From Pseudomonadota bacterium (GTDB taxonomy: Bacteria > Pseudomonadota > Alphaproteobacteria > Rhizobiales > Rhizobiaceae), in the NCBI GenBank assembly GCA_020161665.1, contig JAIUPA010000034.1, positions 124,001 to 188,000 of the forward strand: a DNA stretch of 64,000 nt. The letters are read 5' to 3'. Positions within the stretch are counted from its first letter, which is position 1. The number at the start of each line of letters is the position of its first letter. The notes under the pieces are model-generated. The model was not told where the DNA came from. It made no database searches and worked only from the letters and a program-made list of their open reading frames with translations. Both the position numbers and the translations under genes were made by a program. Below are positions 17,880-26,536 of this stretch, piece by piece.

Positions 17880-17901
17880 TTGAGAGTTCCTTTCCTGTGT
17901 T

Positions 17902-18882
17902 TCAGTTGTCTTGTGTCTTAGGATGGTTGGTATTGCTGTCCCGGACGGGTGTCAGGGCAAAGGCGCGTCGCGTGTCGGACAGTCCGATCGCGAGAATGAC
18001 GAGCGCGGGCAGGGCCAGCGTCGCCGAGAGGTAGGCGAGAATGAGGAGCGGCACGCGGAAATCCTTGCCGCGCGTGCGGTAATGCAGCGAGGCGAACCCG
18101 GCAATCAGGAAGCCGGCCCCGAAGGCACCCACGAGAACCGCGCCGATCATGGCGGCAATGCCGCCGAAGAACATCAAAACCACACCGGCCAGCATCACGA
18201 AAATCGTGTTGCGATGCATGCGCAGCGACGACGGCATATCCTCGCGCGGACGCACGCCGCGACCGGAAACGGCAACGATACGGGCGGCGAAGTAATAGGC
18301 GGCGAACAGCAGGATCAGCCACATGGCGGATTGCACCATGGGCAGCATGACCAGCATGGTTTTGCGGGTCTGCGCCAGAACGGCGTCATCAAAGATGATC
18401 GACTGCGGCTGCGTTGCAAACGACTTTGCCATGGCATCGACCATGTGATCGACAAGCGCCGGACCAAAGCCGATCATCACGCCGAGAATGATCACACCAA
18501 CAGCCACCATCGCGCTCAGCTGCGCCATGATATCGGGCAGCGGATACCAGGCCATCTGGTCTTCCGGGCCGCCGATTTCAGAGGCCGGACGGGCCAGATT
18601 GGCAAGATGGCTGATCCAGGCCGCCGGGATCGTCGTGAACAGCGCCATGGCGAAGGCAAACTTCACCGAAACCAAGAGGCTGCCCGCCACGAAGGAGGTT
18701 GCAAGGGCGATCAACGCCGCCGTCGTACCCCAGCCGAGACCGGCAATGAGGACGGGCATGGCGGATGCGCCATAGAGGAAGAAGGAAAGGGACGACTGCA
18801 CACCGCCTCCAAAGCCCAGAAGGGCGGAGGTCACGCCAGCACCAAGGCCGGTCAGGACGATGTTCTTGTTCAGTCGGCTCAC
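17902..18882 (-). CDS. DUF2232 family membrane protein
   Basis: A 326-residue inner-membrane protein with about eight hydrophobic segments, starting [20 protein letters not shown] and including [17 protein letters not shown] and [14 protein letters not shown]. This is the DUF2232 family, regularly located between rpsR and rplI in alphaproteobacteria. The family is distantly related to small membrane transport or YybS-like proteins and its function is unknown. Spacing to rplI is 22 bases; to rpsR it is 144 bases with a hairpin between. Confidence 0.85.
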   Translation of the reverse strand: MSRLNKNIVLTGLGAGVTSALLGFGGGVQSSLSFFLYGASAMPVLIAGLGWGTTAALIALATSFVAGSLLVSVKFAFAMALFTTIPAAWISHLANLARPASEIGGPEDQMAWYPLPDIMAQLSAMVAVGVIILGVMIGFGPALVDHMVDAMAKSFATQPQSIIFDDAVLAQTRKTMLVMLPMVQSAMWLILLFAAYYFAARIVAVSGRGVRPREDMPSSLRMHRNTIFVMLAGVVLMFFGGIAAMIGAVLVGAFGAGFLIAGFASLHYRTRGKDFRVPLLILAYLSATLALPALVILAIGLSDTRRAFALTPVRDSNTNHPKTQDN

Positions 18883-18993
18883 GTTCGCTGTCCTGCACGA
18901 TTTCAGCAGTTAGGGGCCGTACCGGCGAAATTCGCCGCGCCCCAACATGGGATTTCACTTTAGTTCCGATCCGCGCCCAACGCGGAAGGGAGA

Positions 18994-19017
18994 GGAAGCC
19001 GCCCGAAGGCGACTTCC
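18994..19017 (-). promoter_or_regulatory. Hairpin in the rpsR-DUF2232 spacer
   Basis: GGAAG-C-CGCC and GGCG-A-CTTCC form a ten-position stem with one mismatch and a CGAA tetraloop, 9 bases after the rpsR stop. No T-run follows on the minus strand, so it may be an attenuating or 3'-end-stabilising hairpin rather than a full terminator. It could set the ratio of ribosomal protein to membrane protein. Confidence 0.4.
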
Positions 19018-19026
19018 TGCATTCAA

Positions 19027-19275
19027 TTAAGCCACAACGTAGGGCAGCAGGCCGAGGAAGCGGGCGCGCTTGATGGCCTTGGCCAGCTCGCGCTGCTTCT
19101 TCTGCGAAACAGCCGTGATGCGGGAGGGAACGATCTTGCCACGCTCGGAAATGTAACGCTGCAGCAGACGGATGTCCTTGTAGTCGATCTTCGGAGCGTT
19201 AGCGCCGGAGAAAGGGCAGGTCTTGCGACGGCGGTGGAACGGGCGACGAACCGGTGCGGAGGAAACTTCAGCCAT
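19027..19275 (-). CDS. rpsR: 30S ribosomal protein bS18
   Basis: An 82-residue bS18. The family core [23 protein letters not shown] and the C-terminal RFLGLLPYV are clear. It starts 24 bases after rpsF and binds as a heterodimer with bS6 in the 30S platform, which fits the adjacent gene order. Confidence 0.97.
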   Translation of the reverse strand: MAEVSSAPVRRPFHRRRKTCPFSGANAPKIDYKDIRLLQRYISERGKIVPSRITAVSQKKQRELAKAIKRARFLGLLPYVVA

Positions 19276-19299
19276 TGTCTTTAACTCCTCTTATTCAGC

Positions 19300-19734
19300 T
19301 CAGGCGCGATCTTCGCGCGGACGGCGCGGACCACGGTCTTCACGCGGGCCGCGATCTTCGCGGGGGCCACGATCCGGACGGTCACCATCGCGACGCGGAC
19401 GCTCGTCACGGTCACGCTTCTGAAGCATGGCCGACTGGCCTTCTTCGTGGGCTTCGACCGAAACCGTCATGTAGCGCAGGACGTCTTCGCTGATGCGCTG
19501 CTGGCGCTCGAGTTCGGCAACGGCAGCTGCCGGAGCGTCGAGGTCGAGCAGGGCGTAGTGAGCCTTGCGGTTCTTCTTGATGCGGTAGGTCAGGGACTTG
19601 AGGCCCCAGTTTTCAATGCGACCAACCTTGCCACCGAAAGATTCGATAACGCCCTTGTACTGTTCGATGAGCGCATCGACCTGCTGGGCGGACATGTCCT
19701 GCCGAGCGAGGAAAACGTGTTCGTAGAGAGCCAT
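19300..19734 (-). CDS. rpsF: 30S ribosomal protein bS6
   Basis: A 144-residue bS6. The core [46 protein letters not shown] and [14 protein letters not shown] segments are standard. After about residue 107 comes a charged tail built from repeated RGPRED units ([20 protein letters not shown]). At DNA level these are short direct repeats between about 19,312 and 19,370. Such tails are usual in alphaproteobacterial bS6, but the repeat number can vary. It is the first gene of the ribosomal cluster and has a long leader with its own promoter. Confidence 0.97.
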   Translation of the reverse strand: MALYEHVFLARQDMSAQQVDALIEQYKGVIESFGGKVGRIENWGLKSLTYRIKKNRKAHYALLDLDAPAAAVAELERQQRISEDVLRYMTVSVEAHEEGQSAMLQKRDRDERPRRDGDRPDRGPREDRGPREDRGPRRPREDRA

Positions 19735-19984
19735 TTAAGCTTTGCCTTTTCTTGCGTTGAACGCCGGGTTTTCCGGCATTGTTCCCTTCACCCGATTGCG
19801 GCGCCAAGCCTCAACGACTGCTCCTGAAGGCTTGAAAGCCGTGCAAGAAAAGCGTTTGTCCGAGACGGTCGAGAGCGGAGACACGGGAGACCGGACCCTT
19901 TTGGTCCTGCGGCTCATGCCCTTGCGGGACAATGAAAACCAGCCCTCCGTTCAGCCACCAGCCGAATGACCGGGTGTTGTGAAC
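19735..19984 (-). promoter_or_regulatory. Long 5' leader of rpsF, candidate S6:S18 autoregulatory RNA
   Basis: The predicted promoter places transcription start near 19,984, leaving about 250 bases of leader with no convincing gene. Within it are a GGACC-5-GGTCC hairpin (near 19,892-19,906) and, 29 to 43 bases before the rpsF start, a GCCGG-AAAAC-CCGGC hairpin (19,763-19,777). In many bacteria the S6:S18 complex binds a CCG-bearing hairpin upstream of rpsF and blocks translation; the second hairpin is a candidate. That assignment is inference. Confidence 0.35.
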
Positions 19985-19990
19985 AGCGCG

Positions 19991-20019
19991 CTTATACGCA
20001 TTTTTCACCGAAGCGCAAG
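19991..20019 (-). promoter_or_regulatory. Predicted promoter of the rpsF operon
   Basis: On the minus strand CTTGCG (20,014-20,019), a 17-base spacer, then TATAAG (19,991-19,996). Both hexamers fit alphaproteobacterial sigma-70 promoters. The remaining stretch to the aldo/keto reductase stop (20,020-20,096) holds only a 10-base GC stem (20,040-20,049 with 20,064-20,073) without a T-run; I see no gene in this gap. Confidence 0.55.
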
Positions 20020-20096
20020 GCCCTGTGGCCCGCAATGCGCGCCCGGCAAGGGCAAAGGCCGCTTTGCCGGGCGGGATGGATGCGGAAATCGGCGCT

Positions 20097-21140
20097 TTAG
20101 ATCGACATCGGATATTCGCGGTGGATCTGGGCGATCCCCTTCATCACCTCGTCGGAGAGCGTGAGATCCGCTGCGCCGATATCCGTCTTCAACTGTTCCA
20201 TCGACGTGGCGCCGATAATGGTCGAGCAATTGAAGGGGCGCGTCAGGCAGAAAGCGAGCGCCATCTGGGCAAGGTTGAGCCCGTGTTTCGCGGCAAGGGC
20301 TGCATAGGCGGCAACCGCCGGTTCCTGCAGCGGCTGCAGGCGTCCGCCCAGATCACCATTGATCGCGCCGCGCGAGCCCGCCGGAACCGCGCCGTTCAGA
20401 TACTTGCCGGTCAAAAGACCTGCCGCCAGCGGCGAGTAGGGCAGAAGGCCCACATCCTCGTGATGGGCCACTTCGGCGAGATCAAGGTCGAAGGGGCGAT
20501 ATAGCAGGTTATATTCGTTCTGGATCGAGGCGACGCGCGGCAGACCCTTGTCTTCCGCAAGGCGCAGATATTGCAGCGTGCCCCAGGCGCTTTCATTGGA
20601 AAGGCCGATGTGGCGCACCTTGCCCGCCTTCACTGCTTCGCCCAGCGTCGTCAGAATGATCTCGATGTCGAGCTTGGCCTTTTCCTTGTCCTGCTTGAAA
20701 GCGTCGAAGGACCAGGAATTGCGGAAATGATAGGTGCCACGGTTCGGCCAGTGGACCTGATAGAGGTCGATATAGTCGGTCTTGAGCCGCTTCAGGCTGG
20801 CGTCCAGCGCTTCAACAATGCCGGCCGGGTCCATCGGGCGGCCGTTGCGGATATAGGGGCGACCGGGACCTGCCACCTTCGACGCCAGGATCACGTCGGA
20901 GCGGTTCTTGCGGGCCTCGAACCAGTTGCCGATGATCGTTTCCGTGTCGCCATAGGTTTCCGCCGAAAGCGGCGTCACCGGATAAAGTTCGGCGGTATCG
21001 AAGAAGTTCACGCCCTTTTCCAGCGCGTAGTCCATCTGCTCGAAGGCTTCAGCTTGTGTGTTCTGGCTACCCCAGGTCATGGTGCCAAGGCAGATTTCGG
21101 ACACGGAAAGGCCTGTGCGGCCAAGCGGATTATATTTCAT
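20097..21140 (-). CDS. Tas-like aldo/keto reductase
   Basis: A 347-residue NADP-dependent aldo/keto reductase. The N-terminal LGRTGLSVSEICLGTMTWG, the catalytic FFDTAELYP (Asp and Tyr), the SKVAGPGR lysine strand, and the YIDLYQVHWPNR histidine are all present. The insertion with YGDTETIIGNWF and the WPNRGTYHFR segment match the E. coli Tas/YajO-like subgroup (AKR11/12). It is divergent from fabD with a 206-base spacer. The physiological substrate is unknown. Confidence 0.88.
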   Translation of the reverse strand: MKYNPLGRTGLSVSEICLGTMTWGSQNTQAEAFEQMDYALEKGVNFFDTAELYPVTPLSAETYGDTETIIGNWFEARKNRSDVILASKVAGPGRPYIRNGRPMDPAGIVEALDASLKRLKTDYIDLYQVHWPNRGTYHFRNSWSFDAFKQDKEKAKLDIEIILTTLGEAVKAGKVRHIGLSNESAWGTLQYLRLAEDKGLPRVASIQNEYNLLYRPFDLDLAEVAHHEDVGLLPYSPLAAGLLTGKYLNGAVPAGSRGAINGDLGGRLQPLQEPAVAAYAALAAKHGLNLAQMALAFCLTRPFNCSTIIGATSMEQLKTDIGAADLTLSDEVMKGIAQIHREYPMSI

Positions 21141-21346
21141 GGGGAGGAGGCTCCGGTAGGGCGGGAAAATTCAGTTCGACAAATCTAATGCGCATTCGCC
21201 GCAGCGCAAGATCGCACTGTCCTGTGACGTGCGGATTTATCTGCCCCACTATCCCCCGCTTCTTCCTGCCTTGGCGGGCGTTTCTATTGACTTGAAGCGC
21301 AAGAATGTGAATGGAAAAGAAAAATAAACGGGAAGGACGAAACCCA

Positions 21347-22291
21347 ATGAGCGTGGCATTCACATTTCCGGGGCAGGGCAGTCAGACCGTCGGCATGGGC
21401 CGCGAACTGGCCGAGAATTTTGCCGAGGCACGGGCCGTTTTCGAAGAAGTTGACGAAGCACTGGGCGAAAAGCTCTCCGACACCATGTGGAATGGTCCGG
21501 AAGACAAGCTGACGCTGACGGCCAACGCACAGCCGGCCCTGATGGCGGTCTCCGTGGCCACCATCCGCGTTCTGGAAGCGCGCGGCCTCGTGCTAAAGGA
21601 CAAGGTGTCCTACGTTGCCGGTCACTCGCTGGGTGAATATTCGGCGCTGTGTGCCGCTGGCACCTTCTCGCTGTCCGATACCGCCCGTCTTCTGCGCATT
21701 CGCGGCAATGCCATGCAGGCCGCCGTGCCGGTGGGCGAGGGCGCGATGGCCGCCATCATCGGCCTTGAAGCCGATGTGGTGGAAGCAGTGTGTGCGGAAG
21801 CCTCCGCGCTCGGCGTCGCCCAGATTGCCAACGATAACGGCGGCGGTCAGCTGGTGATTTCCGGCGGCAAGGCGGCCATCGAGAAGGCCGCGGCGCTGGC
21901 ATCGGAGAAGGGGGCCAAGCGCGCCCTGATGCTGCCCGTATCCGCTCCTTTCCATTCGGCGCTGATGGGCCCGGCGGCTGAGGCCATGGCCGAAGCCCTG
22001 GCGAAGGTTCAGGCCAACGCGCCCGTCGTGCCGGTGGTGGCCAATGTGCGCGCCGTTCCGGTTTCGGATGCCGCTACGATCGTGTCGCTGCTCGTCGAGC
22101 AGGTCACGGGTCGTGTGCGCTGGCGCGAGACGGTGGAATGGTTCGGCGAAAACGACGTGACCTCGCTTTATGAAATCGGCACGGGTAAGGTTCTGACGGG
22201 CCTCGCCAAGCGGATCGACAAGCGCGTTTCCGGCACGGCCGTCAACACGCCCGCTGATATCGATGCCGCTATCGCCGCCCTCATCGGCTGA
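21347..22291 (+). CDS. fabD: Malonyl-CoA:ACP transacylase
   Basis: Loads malonyl groups onto acyl carrier protein for type II fatty acid synthesis. From ATG 21347 (GGAAGGA 10 bases upstream) the protein has 314 residues. It begins with the FTFPGQGSQ oxyanion motif; the active-site serine is Ser94 in AGHSLGEYSA and the catalytic histidine is in SAPFHSALMGPA. The frame is open for 12 more codons but those look non-coding. An ATTGAC about 55 bases before the start could be the -35 of a promoter, with a weak -10. It is the first gene of fabD-fabG-acpP-fabF. Confidence 0.96.
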   Translation: MSVAFTFPGQGSQTVGMGRELAENFAEARAVFEEVDEALGEKLSDTMWNGPEDKLTLTANAQPALMAVSVATIRVLEARGLVLKDKVSYVAGHSLGEYSALCAAGTFSLSDTARLLRIRGNAMQAAVPVGEGAMAAIIGLEADVVEAVCAEASALGVAQIANDNGGGQLVISGGKAAIEKAAALASEKGAKRALMLPVSAPFHSALMGPAAEAMAEALAKVQANAPVVPVVANVRAVPVSDAATIVSLLVEQVTGRVRWRETVEWFGENDVTSLYEIGTGKVLTGLAKRIDKRVSGTAVNTPADIDAAIAALIG

Positions 22292-22313
22292 TTTTTCTGG
22301 GAAGGACAAGACA

Positions 22314-23051
22314 ATGTTCGATTTGACCGGCCGCAAGGCCCTTATCACGGGCGCAACCGGCGGCATTGGCGAAGAAATCGCCCGTGCGCTGCATGCGCGC
22401 GGCGCCACCGTCGGCCTGCACGGCACGCGTAAGGAAAAGCTGGAGGCGCTGGCCGCCGAGCTTGGCGAGCGCGTGTTCATCTTCCCGGCCAACCTCTCCG
22501 ACCGCGATGAAGTCAAGGCGCTGGGCCAGAAGGCTGAAGCCGAAATGGGCGGCGTTGATATTCTGGTCAACAATGCCGGTATCACCAAGGACGGCCTCTT
22601 CGTGCGCATGAGCGACGAGGACTGGGATGCGGTGATCGAAGTGAACCTGACGGCGGTCTTCCGCCTGACGCGCGAACTGACCCACGCCATGATGAAGCGC
22701 CGCTATGGCCGCATCATCAACATCACCTCGGTGGTGGGTGTCACCGGCAATCCGGGTCAGGCCAATTACTGCGCCTCCAAGGCCGGTATGATCGGCTTTT
22801 CGAAGTCGCTGGCGCAGGAAATCGCCAGCCGCAACGTCACGGTCAACTGCGTGGCACCGGGCTTTATCGAATCGGCCATGACCGGCAAGCTCAACGACAA
22901 GCAGAAGGAAGGCATTCTCGGCGCCATTCCCATGAAGCGCATGGGCACGGGTGCGGAGATTGCGTCTTCGGTCGTTTTTCTCGCGTCGAGCGAAGCAAGC
23001 TACGTCACCGGCCAGACGCTGCACGTCAATGGCGGCATGGCAATGATCTGA
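22314..23051 (+). CDS. fabG: 3-oxoacyl-ACP reductase
   Basis: A 245-residue NADPH-dependent SDR that reduces 3-ketoacyl-ACP. The cofactor loop TGATGGIG is at residues 12-19, NNAG at 86-89, and the catalytic triad is Ser139, Tyr152 and Lys156 (NYCASK). The C-terminal VTGQTLHVNGGMAMI is the FabG ending. It starts 22 bases after fabD with GGAAGGA as binding site. Confidence 0.96.
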   Translation: MFDLTGRKALITGATGGIGEEIARALHARGATVGLHGTRKEKLEALAAELGERVFIFPANLSDRDEVKALGQKAEAEMGGVDILVNNAGITKDGLFVRMSDEDWDAVIEVNLTAVFRLTRELTHAMMKRRYGRIINITSVVGVTGNPGQANYCASKAGMIGFSKSLAQEIASRNVTVNCVAPGFIESAMTGKLNDKQKEGILGAIPMKRMGTGAEIASSVVFLASSEASYVTGQTLHVNGGMAMI

Positions 23052-23144
23052 TAATCTGCGCGTGAGTGCAGGAAATTCGAGGGTGGCGGGCAAAAGCCCC
23101 TGTGGCAAACGTTCGCCGCCCCCGTTCAGGGCGATTTTCAGGCT

Positions 23145-23171
23145 TTGCGACGGACTTAAACCGTGTTAAGC
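23145..23171 (+). promoter_or_regulatory. Candidate acpP promoter with embedded inverted repeat
   Basis: In the 304-base gap between fabG and acpP, TTGCGA (23,145-23,150) and TTAAGC (23,166-23,171) could be -35 and -10 elements. The inverted repeat CTTAA-N6-TTAAG (23,155-23,170) lies between and over them and is placed like an operator. It resembles a CtrA box but the spacing is 6, not 7. Elsewhere in the gap I see only a short, Arg-rich frame (from 23,280) overlapping the acpP start, which I do not accept as a gene. Confidence 0.3.
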
Positions 23172-23355
23172 GGGCCAAGACTGAGTTCAGTCGCCCCTGA
23201 AGAAGTGAGGAAGGGTCCGCCCCAGTGGTAGCCCTTTCTTGAAGTGGGGAAGAGCGGGGAGCGCCTGCGAGGAGATGTTATGTCTGCTCGCGGTACAACC
23301 AGGGTCCGGGTGGAATCCTATCCGGGATTTGAAGTCAACGGTCGAGGAAACCGAC

Positions 23356-23592
23356 ATGAGCGATATCGCAGAACGCGTTAAGAAAATTGTTATTGACCAT
23401 CTGGGCGTGGACGCCGACAAGGTTGTCGAAGCTGCCAGCTTCATCGACGACCTGGGCGCTGACTCCCTCGACACGGTCGAACTCGTCATGGCCTTCGAAG
23501 AAGAGTTCGGCGTTGAAATCCCGGACGATGCTGCTGACTCGATCCTGACGGTCGGCGATGCTGTGAAGTTCATCGAAAAGGCTCAGGCCTGA
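23356..23592 (+). CDS. acpP: Acyl carrier protein
   Basis: A 78-residue, very acidic protein. The 4'-phosphopantetheine attachment serine is Ser37 in [13 protein letters not shown]. The sequence [18 protein letters not shown] and the C-terminal [13 protein letters not shown] are typical of the fatty-acid ACP of this order. The upstream gap of 304 bases suggests its own strong promoter, as expected for such an abundant protein. A perfect 8-base hairpin (23,632-23,650), without T-run, lies 40 bases after the stop. Confidence 0.97.
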   Translation: MSDIAERVKKIVIDHLGVDADKVVEAASFIDDLGADSLDTVELVMAFEEEFGVEIPDDAADSILTVGDAVKFIEKAQA

Positions 23593-23791
23593 TTTCGATC
23601 GCGTCCGGGTTTCCGGGCGCAGCCGGCGGACGGGCTATGCCCGTCCCGCCGCGCAAATCTGGATTTTTCCAAGAAATGCCTCCATTGTCCGGGCCCTGTG
23701 GGCGCGGTCATGGAAAACATACCTGCCGGTTCGCGCCGAGCGGCGTCGCAAGCGGCCGTGAGACAATAAGAATTTCGGGAGGTCGCATAGA

Positions 23792-25054
23792 ATGAGACGC
23801 GTGGTTATCACTGGTATCGGCATGGTGTCCCCTCTGGGCGCAGATGCGGAAACAACCTGGACCCGTTTGCTTGCTGGCGAAAACGCCGCCCGCCTCGTGA
23901 CTGAGTTCGAGGTTGAAGACCTTCCCGCGAAAATCGCCTGCCGCCTGCCTTTTGGTGATGGCTCCAACGGCACGTTTAATGCTGATGACTGGATGGACCC
24001 CAAGGAACAGCGCAAGGTTGATCCGTTTATCGTCTATGGTGTCGCCGCTGCCGAAATGGCGCTGAAAGATGCCAACTGGCACCCCGAAACCGATGAAGAC
24101 CAGATCGCAACCGGCGTGCTGATCGGTTCCGGTATCGGTGGTCTCGAAGGCATCGTGGATGCTGGTTACACCCTGCGTGACAAGGGGCCGCGCCGCATCT
24201 CGCCCTTCTTCATTCCGGGCCGCCTGATCAATCTGGTCTCCGGCCATGTCTCCATCCGCCACAAGCTGCGCGGTCCGAACCACGCCGTCGTGACGGCCTG
24301 CTCGACCGGCGCACACGCCATCGGCGATGCCAGCCGCCTGATCGGCCTCGGCGATGCCGATGTGATGGTCGCAGGCGGTGCCGAATCGCCGATCTGCCGC
24401 ATCTCGCTTGCCGGTTTTGCCGCCTGCAAGGCGCTCTCGACGCAGAACAACGACAACCCGCAGAAGGCATCGCGCCCCTATGACCGTGACCGCGATGGTT
24501 TCGTCATGGGCGAGGGCGCCGGGATTGTCGTGCTCGAGGAACTGGAGCACGCCAAGGCGCGCGGCGCGAAGATCTATGCCGAAGTGGTCGGTTACGGTCT
24601 TTCGGGCGACGCACACCACATCACGGCTCCGTCGGAAGACGGTGACGGCGCCTATCGCTGCATGCAGATGGCGCTGAAGCGCGCCGGGCTGACAGCCGCC
24701 GACATCGACTACGTCAACGCCCACGGCACCTCCACCATGGCCGATACGATCGAACTGGGTGCGGTGGAGCGACTGGTGGGCGATCACGCCGCCAACGTTT
24801 CCATGTCCTCCACGAAGTCGGCCATTGGCCACCTTCTGGGGGCAGCCGGTGCGGTCGAGGCCATTTTTGCAACGCTCGCCATTCGCGATAACGTTGCCCC
24901 GCCGACGCTCAACCTTGATACGCCGGATGTCGAGACCAAGATTGACCTCGTTCCGCACAAGGCCCGCAAGCGCAAGATCGACGTGGCGCTTTCGAACTCC
25001 TTCGGTTTCGGCGGCACGAATGCCTCGCTGGTGCTGAAGCGCTACGAAGGCTAA
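23792..25054 (+). CDS. fabF: 3-oxoacyl-ACP synthase II (KAS II)
   Basis: A 420-residue condensing enzyme that elongates acyl-ACP. The nucleophile is Cys170 in VTACSTGAHAIG; the two histidines are in NAHGTSTMADTIE and KSAIGHLLGAAG; the C-terminal NSFGFGGTNASL closes the site. A GGGAGG binding site precedes the start. It is 199 bases downstream of acpP, completing the FAS II cluster. Confidence 0.96.
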   Translation: MRRVVITGIGMVSPLGADAETTWTRLLAGENAARLVTEFEVEDLPAKIACRLPFGDGSNGTFNADDWMDPKEQRKVDPFIVYGVAAAEMALKDANWHPETDEDQIATGVLIGSGIGGLEGIVDAGYTLRDKGPRRISPFFIPGRLINLVSGHVSIRHKLRGPNHAVVTACSTGAHAIGDASRLIGLGDADVMVAGGAESPICRISLAGFAACKALSTQNNDNPQKASRPYDRDRDGFVMGEGAGIVVLEELEHAKARGAKIYAEVVGYGLSGDAHHITAPSEDGDGAYRCMQMALKRAGLTAADIDYVNAHGTSTMADTIELGAVERLVGDHAANVSMSSTKSAIGHLLGAAGAVEAIFATLAIRDNVAPPTLNLDTPDVETKIDLVPHKARKRKIDVALSNSFGFGGTNASLVLKRYEG

Positions 25055-25273
25055 GACGGATAAAACTGCCATTCCAATGTCGCCGCGGACTGATTTCCGT
25101 GGCGAATCGTCCTATGGTGCGCGCCAAGGTCCCGTTATTCTGACGGGCACTCTCGGTTATGTTCGCATGGCCGTGGGGTTTGGTGTGCGTCAGGGCGGGC
25201 ATGTGCCGCTCGGGCAGGTTGGCGGCGGACCCGTTTTCGCCGTATTGCTCAGGCAAAGGCCGGGAGCAACAGA

Positions 25274-25312
25274 ATGAAAAGTATAGCCGGTGAACGAAAC
25301 AAACGATTTTGA
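25274..25312 (+). CDS. Possible 12-codon frame overlapping the mltG start
   Basis: ATG 25274 has the best ribosome binding site in the region (GGGAG, 7 bases) and encodes MKSIAGERNKRF before TGA. It overlaps the GTG start of mltG in another frame. It may couple or damp translation of mltG, or be chance. Confidence 0.2.
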   Translation: MKSIAGERNKRF

Positions 25313-26453
25313 AAACAACGAGCCCGCCCGGGAGCCGCAGCGAGCGGCCACGGGGCCCATTATTCCGAAGTCGCCCAAGGATGCCCTGCGTCCCGAGAAA
25401 GTTCCGGAAATGCCGAAGCGGTCACGCAAGGCCCGCAGCCAGTTTGTGGTGTTCCTCAATTTCGTCATGACGATGATCATTCTGGTCGCCGTCGCGGCGG
25501 TCGGGGTGTTCTTTATTGCCAACCGCTCCTTCCGCGAGCCGGGGCCGCTGTCCGTGGCCACGCACATTATCGTGCGTCCGGGCTCTGGCACGAGTGATAT
25601 CGCCAGCAATCTGGAGCGCAACGGCGTCATCACGGACGCGCGCATCTTCCAGTACATGACGAAGATCTATCTGCGCGATGGCCGTACCCTGAAGGCCGGT
25701 GAGTACGAGATCAAGGCTGGCGCCTCCATGAAGGATGTCGTGGACCTGATCGAATCCGGCAAGTCGATCCTCTATTCCATCACCTTCCCGGAAGGGCTGA
25801 CGGTGGTGCAGATCTTCCGCCGCATGATGGATGATCCGATTCTGGAAGGGGACCTGCCGAAGGTCATGCCACCGGAAGGCTCTCTGCGTCCGGATACCTA
25901 CAAATTCTCGCGCGGCACGAAGCGGCAGGAAATTGTCGATCAGATGCGCGCCCAGCAGGAAAAGATTCTGGAGCAGATCTGGTCGCGCCGCGACCCGCAG
26001 CTTCCGCTGAAGAGCAAGGAAGAACTCGTCACGCTCGCTTCCATCGTCGAGAAGGAAACGGGTAAGGAAGACGAGCGCGCCCATGTGGCCTCGGTGTTCT
26101 ACAATCGTCTGGCCAAGGGCATGCGCCTGCAGTCCGATCCGACGGTGCTTTACGGTATTTTCGGCGGCGAGGGACGCCCGGCGGATCGCCCGATCTACCA
26201 GTCCGACCTTGACCGCGATACGCCCTATAACACCTATCGCATCAAGGGCTTGCCGCCGGGGCCAATTGCCAATCCGGGCCGCGAGGCGCTGGAGGCAACG
26301 GCGCTTCCGTGGAAGACCAAAGACCTCTACTTCGTGGCTGACGGCACGGGCGGACATGTGTTTGCCGAAACGCTGGAAGACCACAATGCCAATGTGAAGC
26401 GTTGGCGCAAGGCGCAGGCCGAGCAGCAGGCGGAACCACCGAAAACGCCGTGA
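25290..26453 (+). CDS. mltG: Endolytic transglycosylase MltG
   Basis: A 387-residue inner-membrane protein that cleaves nascent glycan strands and so limits their length. A cytoplasmic, basic N-terminus is followed by one transmembrane segment (about 52-77), a LysM-like region, and the YceG catalytic domain with LASIVEKETGKEDER (catalytic Glu) and MRLQSDPTVLYGI. The C-terminus has the family ending LPPGPIANPG and YFVADGTGGHVFAET. The start is the GTG at 25290. A terminator follows at once. Confidence 0.93.
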   Translation: MNETNDFENNEPAREPQRAATGPIIPKSPKDALRPEKVPEMPKRSRKARSQFVVFLNFVMTMIILVAVAAVGVFFIANRSFREPGPLSVATHIIVRPGSGTSDIASNLERNGVITDARIFQYMTKIYLRDGRTLKAGEYEIKAGASMKDVVDLIESGKSILYSITFPEGLTVVQIFRRMMDDPILEGDLPKVMPPEGSLRPDTYKFSRGTKRQEIVDQMRAQQEKILEQIWSRRDPQLPLKSKEELVTLASIVEKETGKEDERAHVASVFYNRLAKGMRLQSDPTVLYGIFGGEGRPADRPIYQSDLDRDTPYNTYRIKGLPPGPIANPGREALEATALPWKTKDLYFVADGTGGHVFAETLEDHNANVKRWRKAQAEQQAEPPKTP

Positions 26454-26465
26454 GATAATCCATTG

Positions 26466-26500
26466 CGCCGGAGCGGTTCTCGCTCCGGCGTCACTCTTTT
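26466..26500 (+). terminator. Intrinsic terminator of mltG
   Basis: A 9-base stem CGCCGGAGC and GCTCCGGCG with a 7-base loop, then TCACTCTTTT. It lies 13 bases after the mltG stop, so yicC-gmk probably need their own promoter or read-through. Confidence 0.7.
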
Positions 26501-26536
26501 GACCAGAGGAGCCGGGCATGATGTCCGGAAGTGACG

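Noticed and set aside
20040..20073. GC-rich 10-base stem after the aldo/keto reductase gene as a terminator
   Set aside because: No T-run on the minus strand and a long loop; listed only as a structure in that gap.
23280..23381. A 33-codon frame ([15 protein letters not shown]...) overlapping the acpP start, with GGAG upstream
   Set aside because: Arg-rich, no recognisable pattern, and overlaps acpP in another frame; not accepted without conservation or ribosome data.
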